Assembly (NCBI RefSeq): GCF_006716305.1
Contig: NZ_VFOU01000001.1
Span: 248,001 to 312,000, forward strand
DNA: 64,000 bases
From: Enteractinococcus coprophilus
Lineage (GTDB): Bacteria; Actinomycetota; Actinomycetes; Actinomycetales; Micrococcaceae
Direction of reading: 5' to 3'
The notes under the pieces are model-generated. The model worked only from the letters and a program-made list of their open reading frames with translations. It was not told the origin of the DNA and made no database searches. The position numbers and the translations under genes were made by a program. Position 1 is the stretch's first letter. Each line of letters begins with the position of its first letter. Shown piece after piece: positions 8,557-19,552 of the stretch.

Positions 8557-9951
8557 TTATGGGAAGCGCAGGTAAATATCGATTTCATGGGCAGTGACTT
8601 CGTCAGTCACGTTATGATATTCGGCACGCTTAATGCGGGCGTAGTGATCTACGAAAGCCTCTGTATTGTCCGATGGGCGACCGTATTCGTCGTCGATAGG
8701 CACCTGTCCGAAAGCCTCGCGTAGAACATCGTCTTTGACAAGGTAGTGCACTGATTCCATCAGCGAATGTGGCAGGGTGCGGATGCCGCGGCGTTCAATC
8801 TCGCGGGGTGGCGTCAGGTACAGATCCAGGTCGTTCGGTTCGCCCGGATCGAGTTTGCGATTCACCCCGTCTAAGCCGGAGGCAAGGGCCGCAGTGAATC
8901 CGAGGTAGGTGCTACCAGAGAAGTCCGGAGTGCGGTCTTCGATGGCTCCAGACCGAGCGATACGCATCATCTGTGTTCGGTTGTTACCACCGTAGGTCAT
9001 CGCTACGGGAACCCAGGTGCGGACAGTTTCTGTACCGGCTTTCAGGCGTTTATACGAGTTGACCGTGGGTGCGACCATGGCCATGTAACCGCGCGCATGG
9101 TCAAGGATGCCGGCAACGAATTGGTACCCTAGCTCGGACAGATCCAGACCACGTGCATCATTCTCATCCAAGAATAGGTTCTCATCGGTGTCTTTATCCC
9201 ACAGGCTCATCGTGTAGTGCATGCCGTTACCGGTGTTATCGGTAAATGGCTTAGGCATAAAGGTCGCAATCATGCCGTATTCTTCAGCCAAGGAATCAAC
9301 CATGTAGCGGAAGAACACCGAGCGGTCAGCTGTTTCGAGTGCGTCTGAGAAGGTCACGTTGATTTCGAACTGCCCGTTGCCATCTTCGTGGTCGACGGCG
9401 TAGTTTTCCCAGCCAAGTTCCGTCACGTACTCTGACAGTCGAGTCATCAGGTCGTATTGCCGGGTCAGGGCTTTGACGTCGTAGCAGGGACGGCCCCAGT
9501 TGTCGTATTTATCGGCGACTTTAAGTTTGCCGTCGTCGTCAAAATCGACCAGCATGAACTCGGCTTCAAAACCGAGTTTGAAGACGTAGCCCTGCTCTTC
9601 GGCTTTTTTCATTTGGTTCTGCAAAATGGTTCGTGGGCAGTACGGCCAGGGTTTGCCTTCAACCGTGGCGTTACCGATGACGTGTGCCAGACCCTTCTTC
9701 CATGGCACGATGCGGAAGGTTTTTGGGTCTGGGATCACTTCGATGTCTGGACTCTGAGGGCCCTGTCCAATCTCACCAGCGGCGAAGCCTGCGAAGCCTA
9801 CCCCGTCGGAGAAAAGTGCATCGACTTGGCTTGCGGGCACCAGCTTGGCACTAGCTTTTCCGCGGATCTCCGTGAACGAGGCAAAGATAAACTCAATGTC
9901 ATGTTCTTCGATTAATCTTTTGACATCTTCTACAGACTCAGGCTGTGCCAT
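8557..9951 (-). CDS. Type III glutamine synthetase-like protein, operon head (GlnT/GmaS type)
   Basis: About 464 residues of the glutamine synthetase superfamily. Visible motifs are EAEFMLVDFDDDGKL, the metal site DHEDGNGQFEINVTFSDA, NTGNGMHYTMSLWD with the active-site His, and the ATP loop YGGNNRTQMMRIARSG. It is short like GlnT and GmaS and lacks the adenylylation tyrosine loop of GlnA-I. It heads the operon synthetase-Rh channel-glxB-glxC-glxD. That order suggests uptake of ammonia or methylamine, ligation to glutamate, and transfer by the split synthase. I chose ATG 9951 (GGAG six bases upstream) rather than TTG 9963. A 9-bp inverted repeat lies just upstream. Whether it makes glutamine or gamma-glutamylmethylamide cannot be decided from sequence. 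Confidence 0.87.
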   Translation of the reverse strand: MAQPESVEDVKRLIEEHDIEFIFASFTEIRGKASAKLVPASQVDALFSDGVGFAGFAAGEIGQGPQSPDIEVIPDPKTFRIVPWKKGLAHVIGNATVEGKPWPYCPRTILQNQMKKAEEQGYVFKLGFEAEFMLVDFDDDGKLKVADKYDNWGRPCYDVKALTRQYDLMTRLSEYVTELGWENYAVDHEDGNGQFEINVTFSDALETADRSVFFRYMVDSLAEEYGMIATFMPKPFTDNTGNGMHYTMSLWDKDTDENLFLDENDARGLDLSELGYQFVAGILDHARGYMAMVAPTVNSYKRLKAGTETVRTWVPVAMTYGGNNRTQMMRIARSGAIEDRTPDFSGSTYLGFTAALASGLDGVNRKLDPGEPNDLDLYLTPPREIERRGIRTLPHSLMESVHYLVKDDVLREAFGQVPIDDEYGRPSDNTEAFVDHYARIKRAEYHNVTDEVTAHEIDIYLRFP

Positions 9952-9990
9952 GGACCGCTCCAATCAGGTGAATTTGAACTCATGGGTCAG

Positions 9991-10012
9991 TCTTCATTCA
10001 GGAGAATGAAGA
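9991..10012 (-). promoter_or_regulatory. Perfect inverted repeat in the leader of the nitrogen operon
   Basis: TCTTCATTC (9991-9999) and GAATGAAGA (10004-10012) form perfect 9-bp arms around AGGA, 40 bases upstream of the operon's ATG. It is AT-rich and not terminator-like, so it looks more like an operator for a dimeric regulator. No regulator gene is adjacent. I could not match it to a known GlnR or AmtR box. Confidence 0.4.
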
Positions 10013-11242
10013 AGCTTTTCGGACGTAGATGTCTGAGGTTCGCTCAGTGATGCAAGGTAACTTTTCCAGTCACTTTAGGGGCTGTCAACCGCAGAACCAT
10101 GCGGCAAGTGAGCGGAGATTAGGGGTAGACAACACCTACTTATCGTGTTAGCGAATCCGAAATGATCATTCTGCCCTCGAAAACGATTGACAGAAACTGT
10201 TAACTATGTCACATCATACGAGTGAAGATATTCGCGGTCTAGCCCTAGTCGCCCGAGACGCAGAAGAGCACGCTCAGCAGGGATCTACCGGAGCTCTATG
10301 TCCTGCCATTTCCGCACCATAGTGCGCCACCCCACAGCGTGGTCTGGACCATCTCCCGCGACGCGCGGACACACATTGCGATCGAGTGCGACCCAAGGCT
10401 GGCGGCCCCATACGCCACCCCCGCACCATGGAACGCGAGAAGTGTCGATAACTCGCGACTCAGTGAACAATCGAGGGGCTTTCTTGAACATTAAAACGTC
10501 GCATACGTCAGAAAGTGCGGAGATCCCGCACTTCGAGTTCGATAATAGCGAACGAGCGACTCTACCGAGCGGCAGAAATTCATTGCAGATGCCGACGATC
10601 TGTGACCTCGCGAGGGTCTCGCCTAGTGATTCGAAGGTTTTCCGATGATTGCACAAATCTTGAGAAAGTTAGTTGCCTTTCGCAGAGGACTCTATCCCTA
10701 AGCTTGCTGGGTGAGTCAGGGGGCTAGCTCGGGCATTACTCGCACCGCCTTACGGAAATTGTTAGACAATTCTCGCGCCGCCACAGACTCCTTGCGGGCT
10801 CGCCTCAAAGTGCAATTAATTTTGGTGCACGTCTGACCGGGAAAAACACCAAGGAACACCTACGGTGTTTCCGGAAAGACCCGGGCGCTGGGATCATGGC
10901 TGCCTGTCCAATCGGCTCCGTTGGGGTTAACCCGAGCCACCTCAGTGCAAGAACGGATGGAGAACTTCGAATAGATCCGCGTGGGGTGATACTGCACAGT
11001 CTTTTCAGCGATACAGGCGCCGAGCCGTTTCTTTATTTGTGAGCCTTGGATCACAAGCTTGGAAATTACGTGACCCTGATTACAGCGATCGACCATGGCA
11101 GGAGCGTTGACGTTTTGAAAGAACCCCGGTCACGGGTCAAGCGGCTAGCAGCATCCGATCTAAGCAAATGAATAGCGACAGTGAAAGGTCGCGTTGCCGT
11201 TCATCGAAGTGAGTTTAAGCGCTTCCGGGTAGAGCACCTCTG
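10013..11242. other. Gene-poor, probably decayed intergenic DNA
   Basis: About 1.2 kb without a convincing gene on either strand. Open frames up to about 120 codons exist (for example 10285-10656 and 10860-11096 on the minus strand), but they look like no family and lack ribosome binding sites. The left 200 bases should hold the promoter of the nitrogen operon. A short palindrome CCGCA-N6-TGCGG lies near 10090-10105. Decay is suggested by the regulator remnant next to it (11243-11491). Confidence 0.4.
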
Positions 11243-11491
11243 TCACCTCGATGTCTTTGTAAACCGCAGTAACTCAGGCTGGGGATGCGGTGGCACAGAT
11301 AAAGCGCGGGGCATGCTTGGTATGGTGACGAAATCTTCTATCAATGCGGCAGCTTCATCCAACCGGCGAACTGCGATCAGTGCGTGGATGAGCTCTGGTT
11401 GCCAGTGCCAGAAGGAAACTTGCTTTTCGGTCCAAGGGTCGATTTCAGTTAAAGGCAAGAGAGCGGCCGGCCAGCGCACCTTCGTTGCCAT
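11243..11491 (-). pseudogene. Possible remnant of a LuxR/MalT-type regulator
   Basis: The minus-strand frame contains FWHWQPELIHALIAVRRLDEAAALIEDF. This resembles one helical TPR-like repeat from the large ATP-binding LuxR-family regulators (W-x-x-E-L-I-x-A-L-x-x-x-G-R-x-D-E-A pattern). Nothing of the ATPase domain or the C-terminal HTH is present, and an in-frame stop lies just upstream near 11550. It is best read as a leftover of a deleted regulator gene that may once have controlled the neighbouring catA or nitrogen genes. Chance similarity cannot be excluded. Confidence 0.35.
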
Positions 11492-11556
11492 TTTTGACTT
11501 TGCGTTCGATCGCGCGGGTTCTTCGGCGGGCGCCGTCGGTGAAAGCCGTTAACGCA

Positions 11557-11586
11557 AAAGAGGAGCAGATTGTGCTGCTCCTCTTT
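11557..11586 (-). terminator. catA terminator
   Basis: Perfect 12-bp arms AAAGAGGAGCAG (11557-11568) and CTGCTCCTCTTT (11575-11586) with a 6-base loop, about 40 bases beyond the catA stop. On the minus strand the stem ends in a T-rich run, so this is a good Rho-independent terminator. Confidence 0.85.
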
Positions 11587-11627
11587 CTATGGTGAGTCCG
11601 TGAGACCTACCTGCTAATGAATACCGC

Positions 11628-12512
<885 letters not shown>

Positions 12513-12582
12513 CTACTCAATGTGCTGGGTCGTGGCATGACACGGCCTATCTACTGTGTGCTCTAAAGTGTGGGGAGACGTA

Positions 12583-14169
12583 TCAGTTGTGGCCCTGAAG
12601 CTCGAGTTGCGGCGCCAGTCCCCGGAAGCGCGCCGCCGCAGTAAAGACCTGGATGGATAACTCTACGCCGCGATGGATCGCCATGCGCAAAGCCAGACGA
12701 AGCACCATTTTGATGTCGCGCGGGGTAATACCATCGAAGCTCACCACGAGTTGTTCTAGCAGAGCCGGGGCGAGGACGATGTCATGTTCAGCGGCGAGGT
12801 TTTGCCAGATCTGACGGGCGTGCTCAGTGTGTGGTGGCAGGTAATCAATGACTGCAGCACACCGGGCGAGGATGGCTTCATCGACCCCGTGAATGCGGTT
12901 GGTGGTCAAAAACAGCAGCCCGTCGTAGTACTCCAGGGTGCGCAGGAATTCAGCGACAATTGCGTTTTGCTGTAACTCGAAACCACGCTCCAGCACGAAC
13001 ACGTCTGCTTCATCCAGCAGTAATACGGCATCCCAGCGCTTGGCTCGTTCGAAAATCTCTTCCAAGTTCTGGCGTACAAGGTCTGCGGTGATCCCCAAGG
13101 AGCCGGTGTGAATCGAATACAGTGGCTTTTCAATGACCTCCGCATACACTTCAGCAGTCAGGGTCTTACCCACCCCGGGACGACCGCGGGCCAAAATGAC
13201 GTTGCCAGCTGATTTACCTTCAATAATGTCGCCGGTGAATACTGTGATATCCGAGGTCAGGATATCTAAGAGCTCCCGCTGGTCTTCGGGTAGAACAAGC
13301 TTGTCCTTCAGGCCGGTGTCGTACGCATATTGCGTGAGATCAGCGGTATTGACGTCCAGGTAGTCCTGAGCCGACAAGTCGAAAACGCGCACTGCTGTGA
13401 CGACCGGTACGGTCCCGTGGTGACCGGGTTCAAACAGCGTGGATGCGGTGACGATGCGCAACGGAGCGATCTCATGAGGCGCAATATCATGGACCACTTT
13501 GCGCTGCGTTCGCTCTTTGGCTGAGCGGAAGTCTTCGGTGCGAATTGCTCGCCCAGTGTAGAGGTACTGCTTGCCGAAACCGTGATCAATGAGCTGCTGG
13601 AAAGAATCACGGCGATGCTGATACTGGGCCTTCAATTCGGGTGTTTCTTTATACACTCGGTGGCTGGTCAAGACATCGACCGGCGTCTTACCCACGAGCT
13701 CAGAATCTTCAAAGTACAGCACTCGGGGTGCGCGGGAGGGGCGCTTAACCGTTGGGTTGTCAGCTTCCATGGTGATTTTTATGCGGGCTTCCCGGGACCG
13801 GTCTGCGTGTTCCATTTCAATGCGGATCACCAGGTAAGGGTGCAGGTATCCGTCGGCTTCTTGGACGTACAGCCAGCCGTCGATCATGTCGGATTTGAGG
13901 AACTCCCTGAACATCTCAGCTGCCGAGTCGATATGTGGGATCGGTTGAAAGTTCCCGGCTCTGGCTGACTGCACGGCCATGACTGAACGCGCAAATTGTT
14001 CGTGATCCAGTTTCTTTGCGGCCTCAACCAGGTCTGTCAGTGCGTCGTCGGTGAGGTATTGCTCCGAGATCCCCATGTCTTTGGATCGCCAATTGGCTGC
14101 TTGACCACGGGCTTTTTCCAGGGCAGGCGACGCTGTAACAGCAACCACTTCAGCTGGGGCAACGAACAT
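12583..14169 (-). CDS. AAA+ ATPase with a large N-terminal domain, next to catA
   Basis: A 528-residue protein. Residues 1-300 form a domain I do not recognise, with VLYFEDSELVGKTPVDVL near 150. Residues 305-510 are an AAA+ module with Walker A GRPGVGKT (329-336), Walker B LLLDEADV (about 383-390), a sensor-1-like FLTTNR and an arginine-finger-like ILARCAAVIDY. Such ATPases usually remodel or unfold proteins; a substrate is not evident. It is co-directional with catA (85 bases apart) and divergent from an ABM monooxygenase gene, so a role in assembly of a dioxygenase is possible but only an inference. The start is well supported by GAGGAG six bases before ATG. Confidence 0.8.
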   Translation of the reverse strand: MFVAPAEVVAVTASPALEKARGQAANWRSKDMGISEQYLTDDALTDLVEAAKKLDHEQFARSVMAVQSARAGNFQPIPHIDSAAEMFREFLKSDMIDGWLYVQEADGYLHPYLVIRIEMEHADRSREARIKITMEADNPTVKRPSRAPRVLYFEDSELVGKTPVDVLTSHRVYKETPELKAQYQHRRDSFQQLIDHGFGKQYLYTGRAIRTEDFRSAKERTQRKVVHDIAPHEIAPLRIVTASTLFEPGHHGTVPVVTAVRVFDLSAQDYLDVNTADLTQYAYDTGLKDKLVLPEDQRELLDILTSDITVFTGDIIEGKSAGNVILARGRPGVGKTLTAEVYAEVIEKPLYSIHTGSLGITADLVRQNLEEIFERAKRWDAVLLLDEADVFVLERGFELQQNAIVAEFLRTLEYYDGLLFLTTNRIHGVDEAILARCAAVIDYLPPHTEHARQIWQNLAAEHDIVLAPALLEQLVVSFDGITPRDIKMVLRLALRMAIHRGVELSIQVFTAAARFRGLAPQLELQGHN

Positions 14170-14396
14170 ACTTCACTCCTCGAACACTTCATTCACGTGA
14201 CGATCATCACGCAATAAGGTGCTGTTCACCCTACACCGATTTTTGCAATGAATTAAATACAAGATCCAGCACAATTGAAATGTTTTGAGTATAGATAAAG
14301 TCTCAATATTTAGCTGATGCTTGCTCGTACTCTCAGCACGTGACAGGCTTGATAAGGCAACATTGTCCAGTATCGAGCTAACACAGGAGTAAAGCC

Positions 14397-14717
14397 TTGA
14401 TTTTCATCGCAGCGAAGTTCAAAGTCCGACCAGAATACGCTGATCAGTGGCCCGAGCATGCCCGGGAATTTACGGAAGCCACTCGTCGCGAACCGGGATG
14501 TTTGTGGTTTGAATGGTCCCGCAGCGTCGAGGACCCTCATGAATACGTTTTGCTGGAAGCGTTCAAGGATGATGCTGCCGAAGCCCACGTAACCTCGGAC
14601 CATTTCAAGAAGGCGCAGCAAGATCTACCGCCCCTACTGCAAGAAACCCCCAAAGTTCGAAATATGCTCATCGAAGGCGAACACTGGGATGAGCTCGGCG
14701 AGATGGCGGTGGACTAG
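14397..14717 (+). CDS. ABM-domain monooxygenase (YgiN-like quinol monooxygenase type)
   Basis: A 106-residue dimeric alpha+beta barrel of the antibiotic biosynthesis monooxygenase family. Visible landmarks are the first strand MIFIAAKFKVRPEYADQW, the EPGCLWFEWSRS strand, YVLLEAFKDDAAEAHVTSDHF and the C-terminal helix. Members oxidise quinols or polyketides without cofactors, or act as small stress proteins. The start is TTG with AGGAG seven bases upstream. It is followed after three bases by the PIG-L gene, so the two are co-transcribed, divergently from the AAA+ ATPase and catA. The aromatic context makes a quinol-type substrate plausible but unproven. Confidence 0.85.
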   Translation: MIFIAAKFKVRPEYADQWPEHAREFTEATRREPGCLWFEWSRSVEDPHEYVLLEAFKDDAAEAHVTSDHFKKAQQDLPPLLQETPKVRNMLIEGEHWDELGEMAVD

Positions 14718-14720
14718 CTC

Positions 14721-15455
14721 GTGGTCGAACACCCTTCGCCGCTGAGTCCATCGCTGGTGCCGCTCGATGATGGCGCATTCCAGCGAGTACTGGTGATTGT
14801 GGCGCATCCCGACGACGCCGAGTACGGCACCTCAGCGGCGGTGGCCGAATGGACGTCCCGCGGAATCGAAGTGGGTTATGTGCTGGCAACCGGTGGCGAA
14901 GCGGGAATGCAGCGGCCGCCGGCGGAAGCTTACCAGCTTCGCGCTGCCGAACAACGGGCAGCCTGTGACATTGTGGGCGTGAACCATCTACGCATTCTGG
15001 ACTTTCCGGACGGCATGGTCGAATACGGTGTCGCGCTACGGAAAGCATTGACCTATGAAATCCGTGCGTTTCAGCCCGATGTCCTCGTCACCGGCTCTGG
15101 CGAGTTGGTCGTTCCCTGGGGATTGGACCACCCTGACCACCGGGCCGTAGGGTTAGCCGCCATCGACGCTTCACGTGATGCTGGCAATAGATGGTTGTTT
15201 ACCGAACACTTCGACGAAGGTCTGGGACCTTGGCAGGTTTCGACGCTGTTATTGACCGGTACCGAACCAACACACTTCGTCTCGGTTTCGAAGGCAAGCA
15301 TGGACAAATCAGTGGCATCACTGGCCGCTCACAAACACTATTTGGCCGATTTGCCCGATCACCCTGCACCTGAAGCCTTTATTCCCCCGATGCTCGCGGC
15401 GATGGGCGAACCGGCAGGTGTCCCCTATGCGATGGGTTTCGCAGTCCATGAGTAA
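14721..15455 (+). CDS. PIG-L family deacetylase
   Basis: A 244-residue zinc-dependent N-acetylglucosaminyl-type deacetylase (LmbE/MshB superfamily). The zinc motif AHPDDAEYGT is near the N-terminus, and the second histidine motif DHPDHRAVG is around residue 138. Related actinobacterial enzymes act in mycothiol synthesis and recycling (MshB, Mca) or on sugar amides; this one is shorter than MshB and I cannot name the substrate. It starts with GTG three bases after the ABM monooxygenase stop, which suggests coupled translation, and ends at a convergent terminator shared with the aldehyde dehydrogenase gene. Confidence 0.85.
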   Translation: MVEHPSPLSPSLVPLDDGAFQRVLVIVAHPDDAEYGTSAAVAEWTSRGIEVGYVLATGGEAGMQRPPAEAYQLRAAEQRAACDIVGVNHLRILDFPDGMVEYGVALRKALTYEIRAFQPDVLVTGSGELVVPWGLDHPDHRAVGLAAIDASRDAGNRWLFTEHFDEGLGPWQVSTLLLTGTEPTHFVSVSKASMDKSVASLAAHKHYLADLPDHPAPEAFIPPMLAAMGEPAGVPYAMGFAVHE

Positions 15456-15462
15456 ACGTGAC

Positions 15463-15493
15463 GCTGCACCGCCGATGAGCGCGGCGGTGCAGC
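15463..15493. terminator. Convergent terminator hairpin
   Basis: Perfect 12-bp arms GCTGCACCGCCG (15463-15474) and CGGCGGTGCAGC (15482-15493) enclose a 7-base loop. It sits between the ends of the PIG-L gene (+) and the aldehyde dehydrogenase gene (-), so it can serve both; T tracts are weak. Confidence 0.65.
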
Positions 15494-15508
15494 CTCATGA
15501 AGTCGTCT

Positions 15509-16981
15509 TCACGATCCTTTGTTGAGCCCTAAGGAGTGGGGTTCCTGGAATTCACGCAGACCCAGGATCCCCATCTCGCGGCCCATCCCGGACTGTTTGA
15601 CGCCACCAAAGGGTGCTCGCTGATCTAAGCTCGGAGCCCCGTGAGCGTTATGGAAGACGTAGCCGGACTGCAGCCTGGCACCGACCTCTTTGGCGGTCTG
15701 CTCATTGGAGGTCCACACGCTATTACACAGACCATAGGGCGTATCGTTGACCATCCGGATGCCGTCTTCGACGTCGTCAAACCCGATGATCGGGATGGTC
15801 GGGCCGAACTGTTCTTCAGTCACCACGCGGAGGGTAGGGTCTGGATCCACAATGATGGATGGCCGCACGAAATTCCCGCCAGCCCAAGCGCCAGTCGGCA
15901 TCTCGCCGAATTCGCGCACATCGGCCCCGGCCTCTTTGGCTTCTTGAACCAGTGCCGTCACGTATTGCCACTGCGATTTTTGATGCAATGGCCCCATGGT
16001 AGTTTCAGGATCAGAAGCTGGGCCTAGCCTGACGGTTTCGAGACGTTTGGTTAGCTCATCAATGAGCTCTTGTTTCTTCGAATTGTGCACGTAGAGGCGT
16101 TTGGCGTTCATACAGATCTGGCCGGTCGAACCAAAGATGCCAGCAAATAACCCGTCCATATTTTCTTGGGTGAATTCGGCGTCGTCGAGGATGAGCGCTG
16201 CATCGTTGCCCCCGAGTTCCAGCAGCACACTGGTCATGGTTTCAGCGGCCATGGTCATGATGCGTTTACCACCCTGAACAGACCCAGTGAAACAGACCTT
16301 GGCGATGTCTTTGTTCGAGACCAGCGCTGAGCCGATCTCGGCGTCTTCACCGGTGACGACGTTCAGCACACCGGGTGGAAGTTTTTCGGCATACCGCTGC
16401 ACCGCACGCGTCATAGCCAAGGGGGCACTGGGTGGCGGTTTGACTACGACGGTGTTTCCGGCCATGAGCGCATATGGCATGGAGGCGCCGAGGATCGCGA
16501 TGGGCCAGTTGAAGGGCACGATAATGGTGACCACCCCCATCGGTTTGAATGACACGAGCGTTTCGGTGGGCGGGCCGGGCAGCGTTTCGACGTCGTCCAC
16601 CCGATCTGCCAAATCGCAGGCCAGTTCGGTGCGTTGCACCAAACCCAGCAGGTCAAACGTGGACTCACCGATCACCTTGCCGTTTTCCTCGGACAACAGG
16701 CGAGCTTCCGCATCGGAGTTTTCCATCACCGTGCCTGCCGCGGCCCGTAACAACTCAGCACGGTGCTGTGCACTGGTTGCCGCCCAGTCTGGAAACGCGT
16801 ACTTGGCTGCGACAACCGCCTGACGGGCTTGTTCATGGGTGGCTGCTGCCGCCATTCCCACGATCTGCGATGGTCGTGCAGGGTTGCGGATTTCCATGAC
16901 ATGCTCAGTGTCAAAACTATGACTGGCGTCATAATATCGGCCGCCATAATACAACTGAGTGTGGAGGATGTTGGTTTTCAT
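15509..16981 (-). CDS. Aldehyde dehydrogenase, probably for aromatic aldehydes
   Basis: A 490-residue NAD(P)-dependent aldehyde dehydrogenase. Visible are the substrate/NAD region VIVPFNWPIAILGASMPYAL, the cofactor loop CFTGSVQGGKRIM, the general-base glutamate in LLELGGNDA, the catalytic cysteine in FGSTGQICMNAKR, and the C-terminal FGGVKQSGMGREMG. It directly follows the LigM gene with a 5-base gap, so the two form one operon. A vanillin- or syringaldehyde-type dehydrogenase feeding an aryl-carboxylate O-demethylase would make biochemical sense. The superfamily is too broad to prove the substrate. Confidence 0.85.
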   Translation of the reverse strand: MKTNILHTQLYYGGRYYDASHSFDTEHVMEIRNPARPSQIVGMAAAATHEQARQAVVAAKYAFPDWAATSAQHRAELLRAAAGTVMENSDAEARLLSEENGKVIGESTFDLLGLVQRTELACDLADRVDDVETLPGPPTETLVSFKPMGVVTIIVPFNWPIAILGASMPYALMAGNTVVVKPPPSAPLAMTRAVQRYAEKLPPGVLNVVTGEDAEIGSALVSNKDIAKVCFTGSVQGGKRIMTMAAETMTSVLLELGGNDAALILDDAEFTQENMDGLFAGIFGSTGQICMNAKRLYVHNSKKQELIDELTKRLETVRLGPASDPETTMGPLHQKSQWQYVTALVQEAKEAGADVREFGEMPTGAWAGGNFVRPSIIVDPDPTLRVVTEEQFGPTIPIIGFDDVEDGIRMVNDTPYGLCNSVWTSNEQTAKEVGARLQSGYVFHNAHGAPSLDQRAPFGGVKQSGMGREMGILGLREFQEPHSLGLNKGS

Positions 16982-16986
16982 GGTCG

Positions 16987-18462
<1,476 letters not shown>

Positions 18463-18653
18463 TCACAAAGTATCGTGTGAAGCAGCCCACAGTCTTGAGC
18501 ATAGTGAGAAGACAGGGTTTTCACAACGCGGTTATTTGCCAAAACCTGCCGCGGGCTACTGGGAATCCCCTGAGTGTGAGCTGGGTGTCATTCACAGTTG
18601 TATTTGCTAATCTCGCCGGGATACAAAGCACAGAACCGATGGAAGGGGCAGTT

Positions 18654-19409
18654 ATGCCCAAGAAATTACTCCTGAGTATTGCCGCGGTGTTGGCTGCTTT
18701 CAGTCTGGCCGCGTGTGGGGCTGATGGTGAAGATGCAGCCTCGGAAGGGACCGATCAAAGCCAGCAGGGAGAACAGGCGATGCCCGAACCTGACGTGGAG
18801 AATATTCCGGATGTTGTTGCTGAGGTCAATGGCCGGGAGATTTCTGGAGAAGCCTTTGCCGAAAGCTATGAGGCCCAATTCCAGCAGCTTTCGATGCAGG
18901 CCCAGATGACCGGTCAGGAGCCGAATCAAGATGAGCTGAAATCTCAGGCCTTGGACATGATGATCAATTCCGAGCTGCTCACGATGGAAGCCGAAGATCA
19001 AGGTTTGAGTTCGTCTGAAGAAGACGTCGATGAACTCTTAGCCACGATGGCAGAAGAAAACGGCCTCGAATCAAGCGATGCGCTGATGGAAGAGTTTGAG
19101 TCTCAAGGCTTGAGCCAAGAACGCGTCCGGGAAGATCTCCATAAAGAGGTACTGATCCAGCAGGTCGTTGAAGACCTCGATGTCAAAGAGCCCACTGATG
19201 ACGAGCTGCAAGAAATGTATGATCAGCAGGTGGAACAGCTGGAAGCAATGAATGAGCAGCTGGAAGAAGATCAGGCACAAGAGACACCATCGTTTGAAGA
19301 GATGGAGCCGCAGCTCACCGAGCAGGCGACCATGCAAAAGGAAAATGAGGCAATCTCAGGACTCCTTGATGAGCTTCGTGAGCAGGCTGAAATCGAAACA
19401 CATATCTAG
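18654..19409 (+). CDS. SurA-N-like lipoprotein (chaperone-type, no PPIase domain)
   Basis: A 251-residue secreted lipoprotein. The start MPKKLLLSIAAVLAAFSLAAC gives a lipoprotein signal peptide with lipobox LAAC, then an acidic linker. Residues from about 45 resemble the SurA N-terminal chaperone domain (VVAEVNGREISGEAFAESY, MMINSELLTMEAEDQGL). The rest is highly acidic and helical with Gln/Glu-rich coiled-coil text. A parvulin PPIase domain is missing, so it is probably a holdase for exported proteins rather than an isomerase. The frame is open further upstream, but ATG 18654 has GGAAGGGG just before it and restores the signal peptide. It is divergent from ligM. Confidence 0.82.
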   Translation: MPKKLLLSIAAVLAAFSLAACGADGEDAASEGTDQSQQGEQAMPEPDVENIPDVVAEVNGREISGEAFAESYEAQFQQLSMQAQMTGQEPNQDELKSQALDMMINSELLTMEAEDQGLSSSEEDVDELLATMAEENGLESSDALMEEFESQGLSQERVREDLHKEVLIQQVVEDLDVKEPTDDELQEMYDQQVEQLEAMNEQLEEDQAQETPSFEEMEPQLTEQATMQKENEAISGLLDELREQAEIETHI

Positions 19410-19488
19410 TCGTGCCGCAGCCCTGCGATCATCATCTTGCGGCGCGCAACGCTAGGAGTTGAACAACTCCTGGCATCACGAGTCTGAC

Positions 19489-19525
19489 AAGGGCTGCAGA
19501 TCATTCATTGTGAGCTGCAGCCCTT
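19489..19525. terminator. Convergent terminator hairpin
   Basis: Arms AAGGGCTGCAG (19489-19499) and CTGCAGCCCTT (19515-19525) pair perfectly over 11 bp. A smaller hairpin (AGGAGTT/AACTCCT, 19454-19471) lies just before it. Both sit between the ends of the SurA-like gene (+) and the SseB-like gene (-). Confidence 0.6.
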
Positions 19526-19552
19526 TGGCCATGATGCTTTACTGGCTCGTGG

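Noticed and set aside
10285-11096. Open frames of 80-120 codons on the minus strand (10285-10656, 10860-11096)
   Set aside because: No ribosome sites, no recognisable family, and composition like non-coding DNA; treated as decayed or chance frames.
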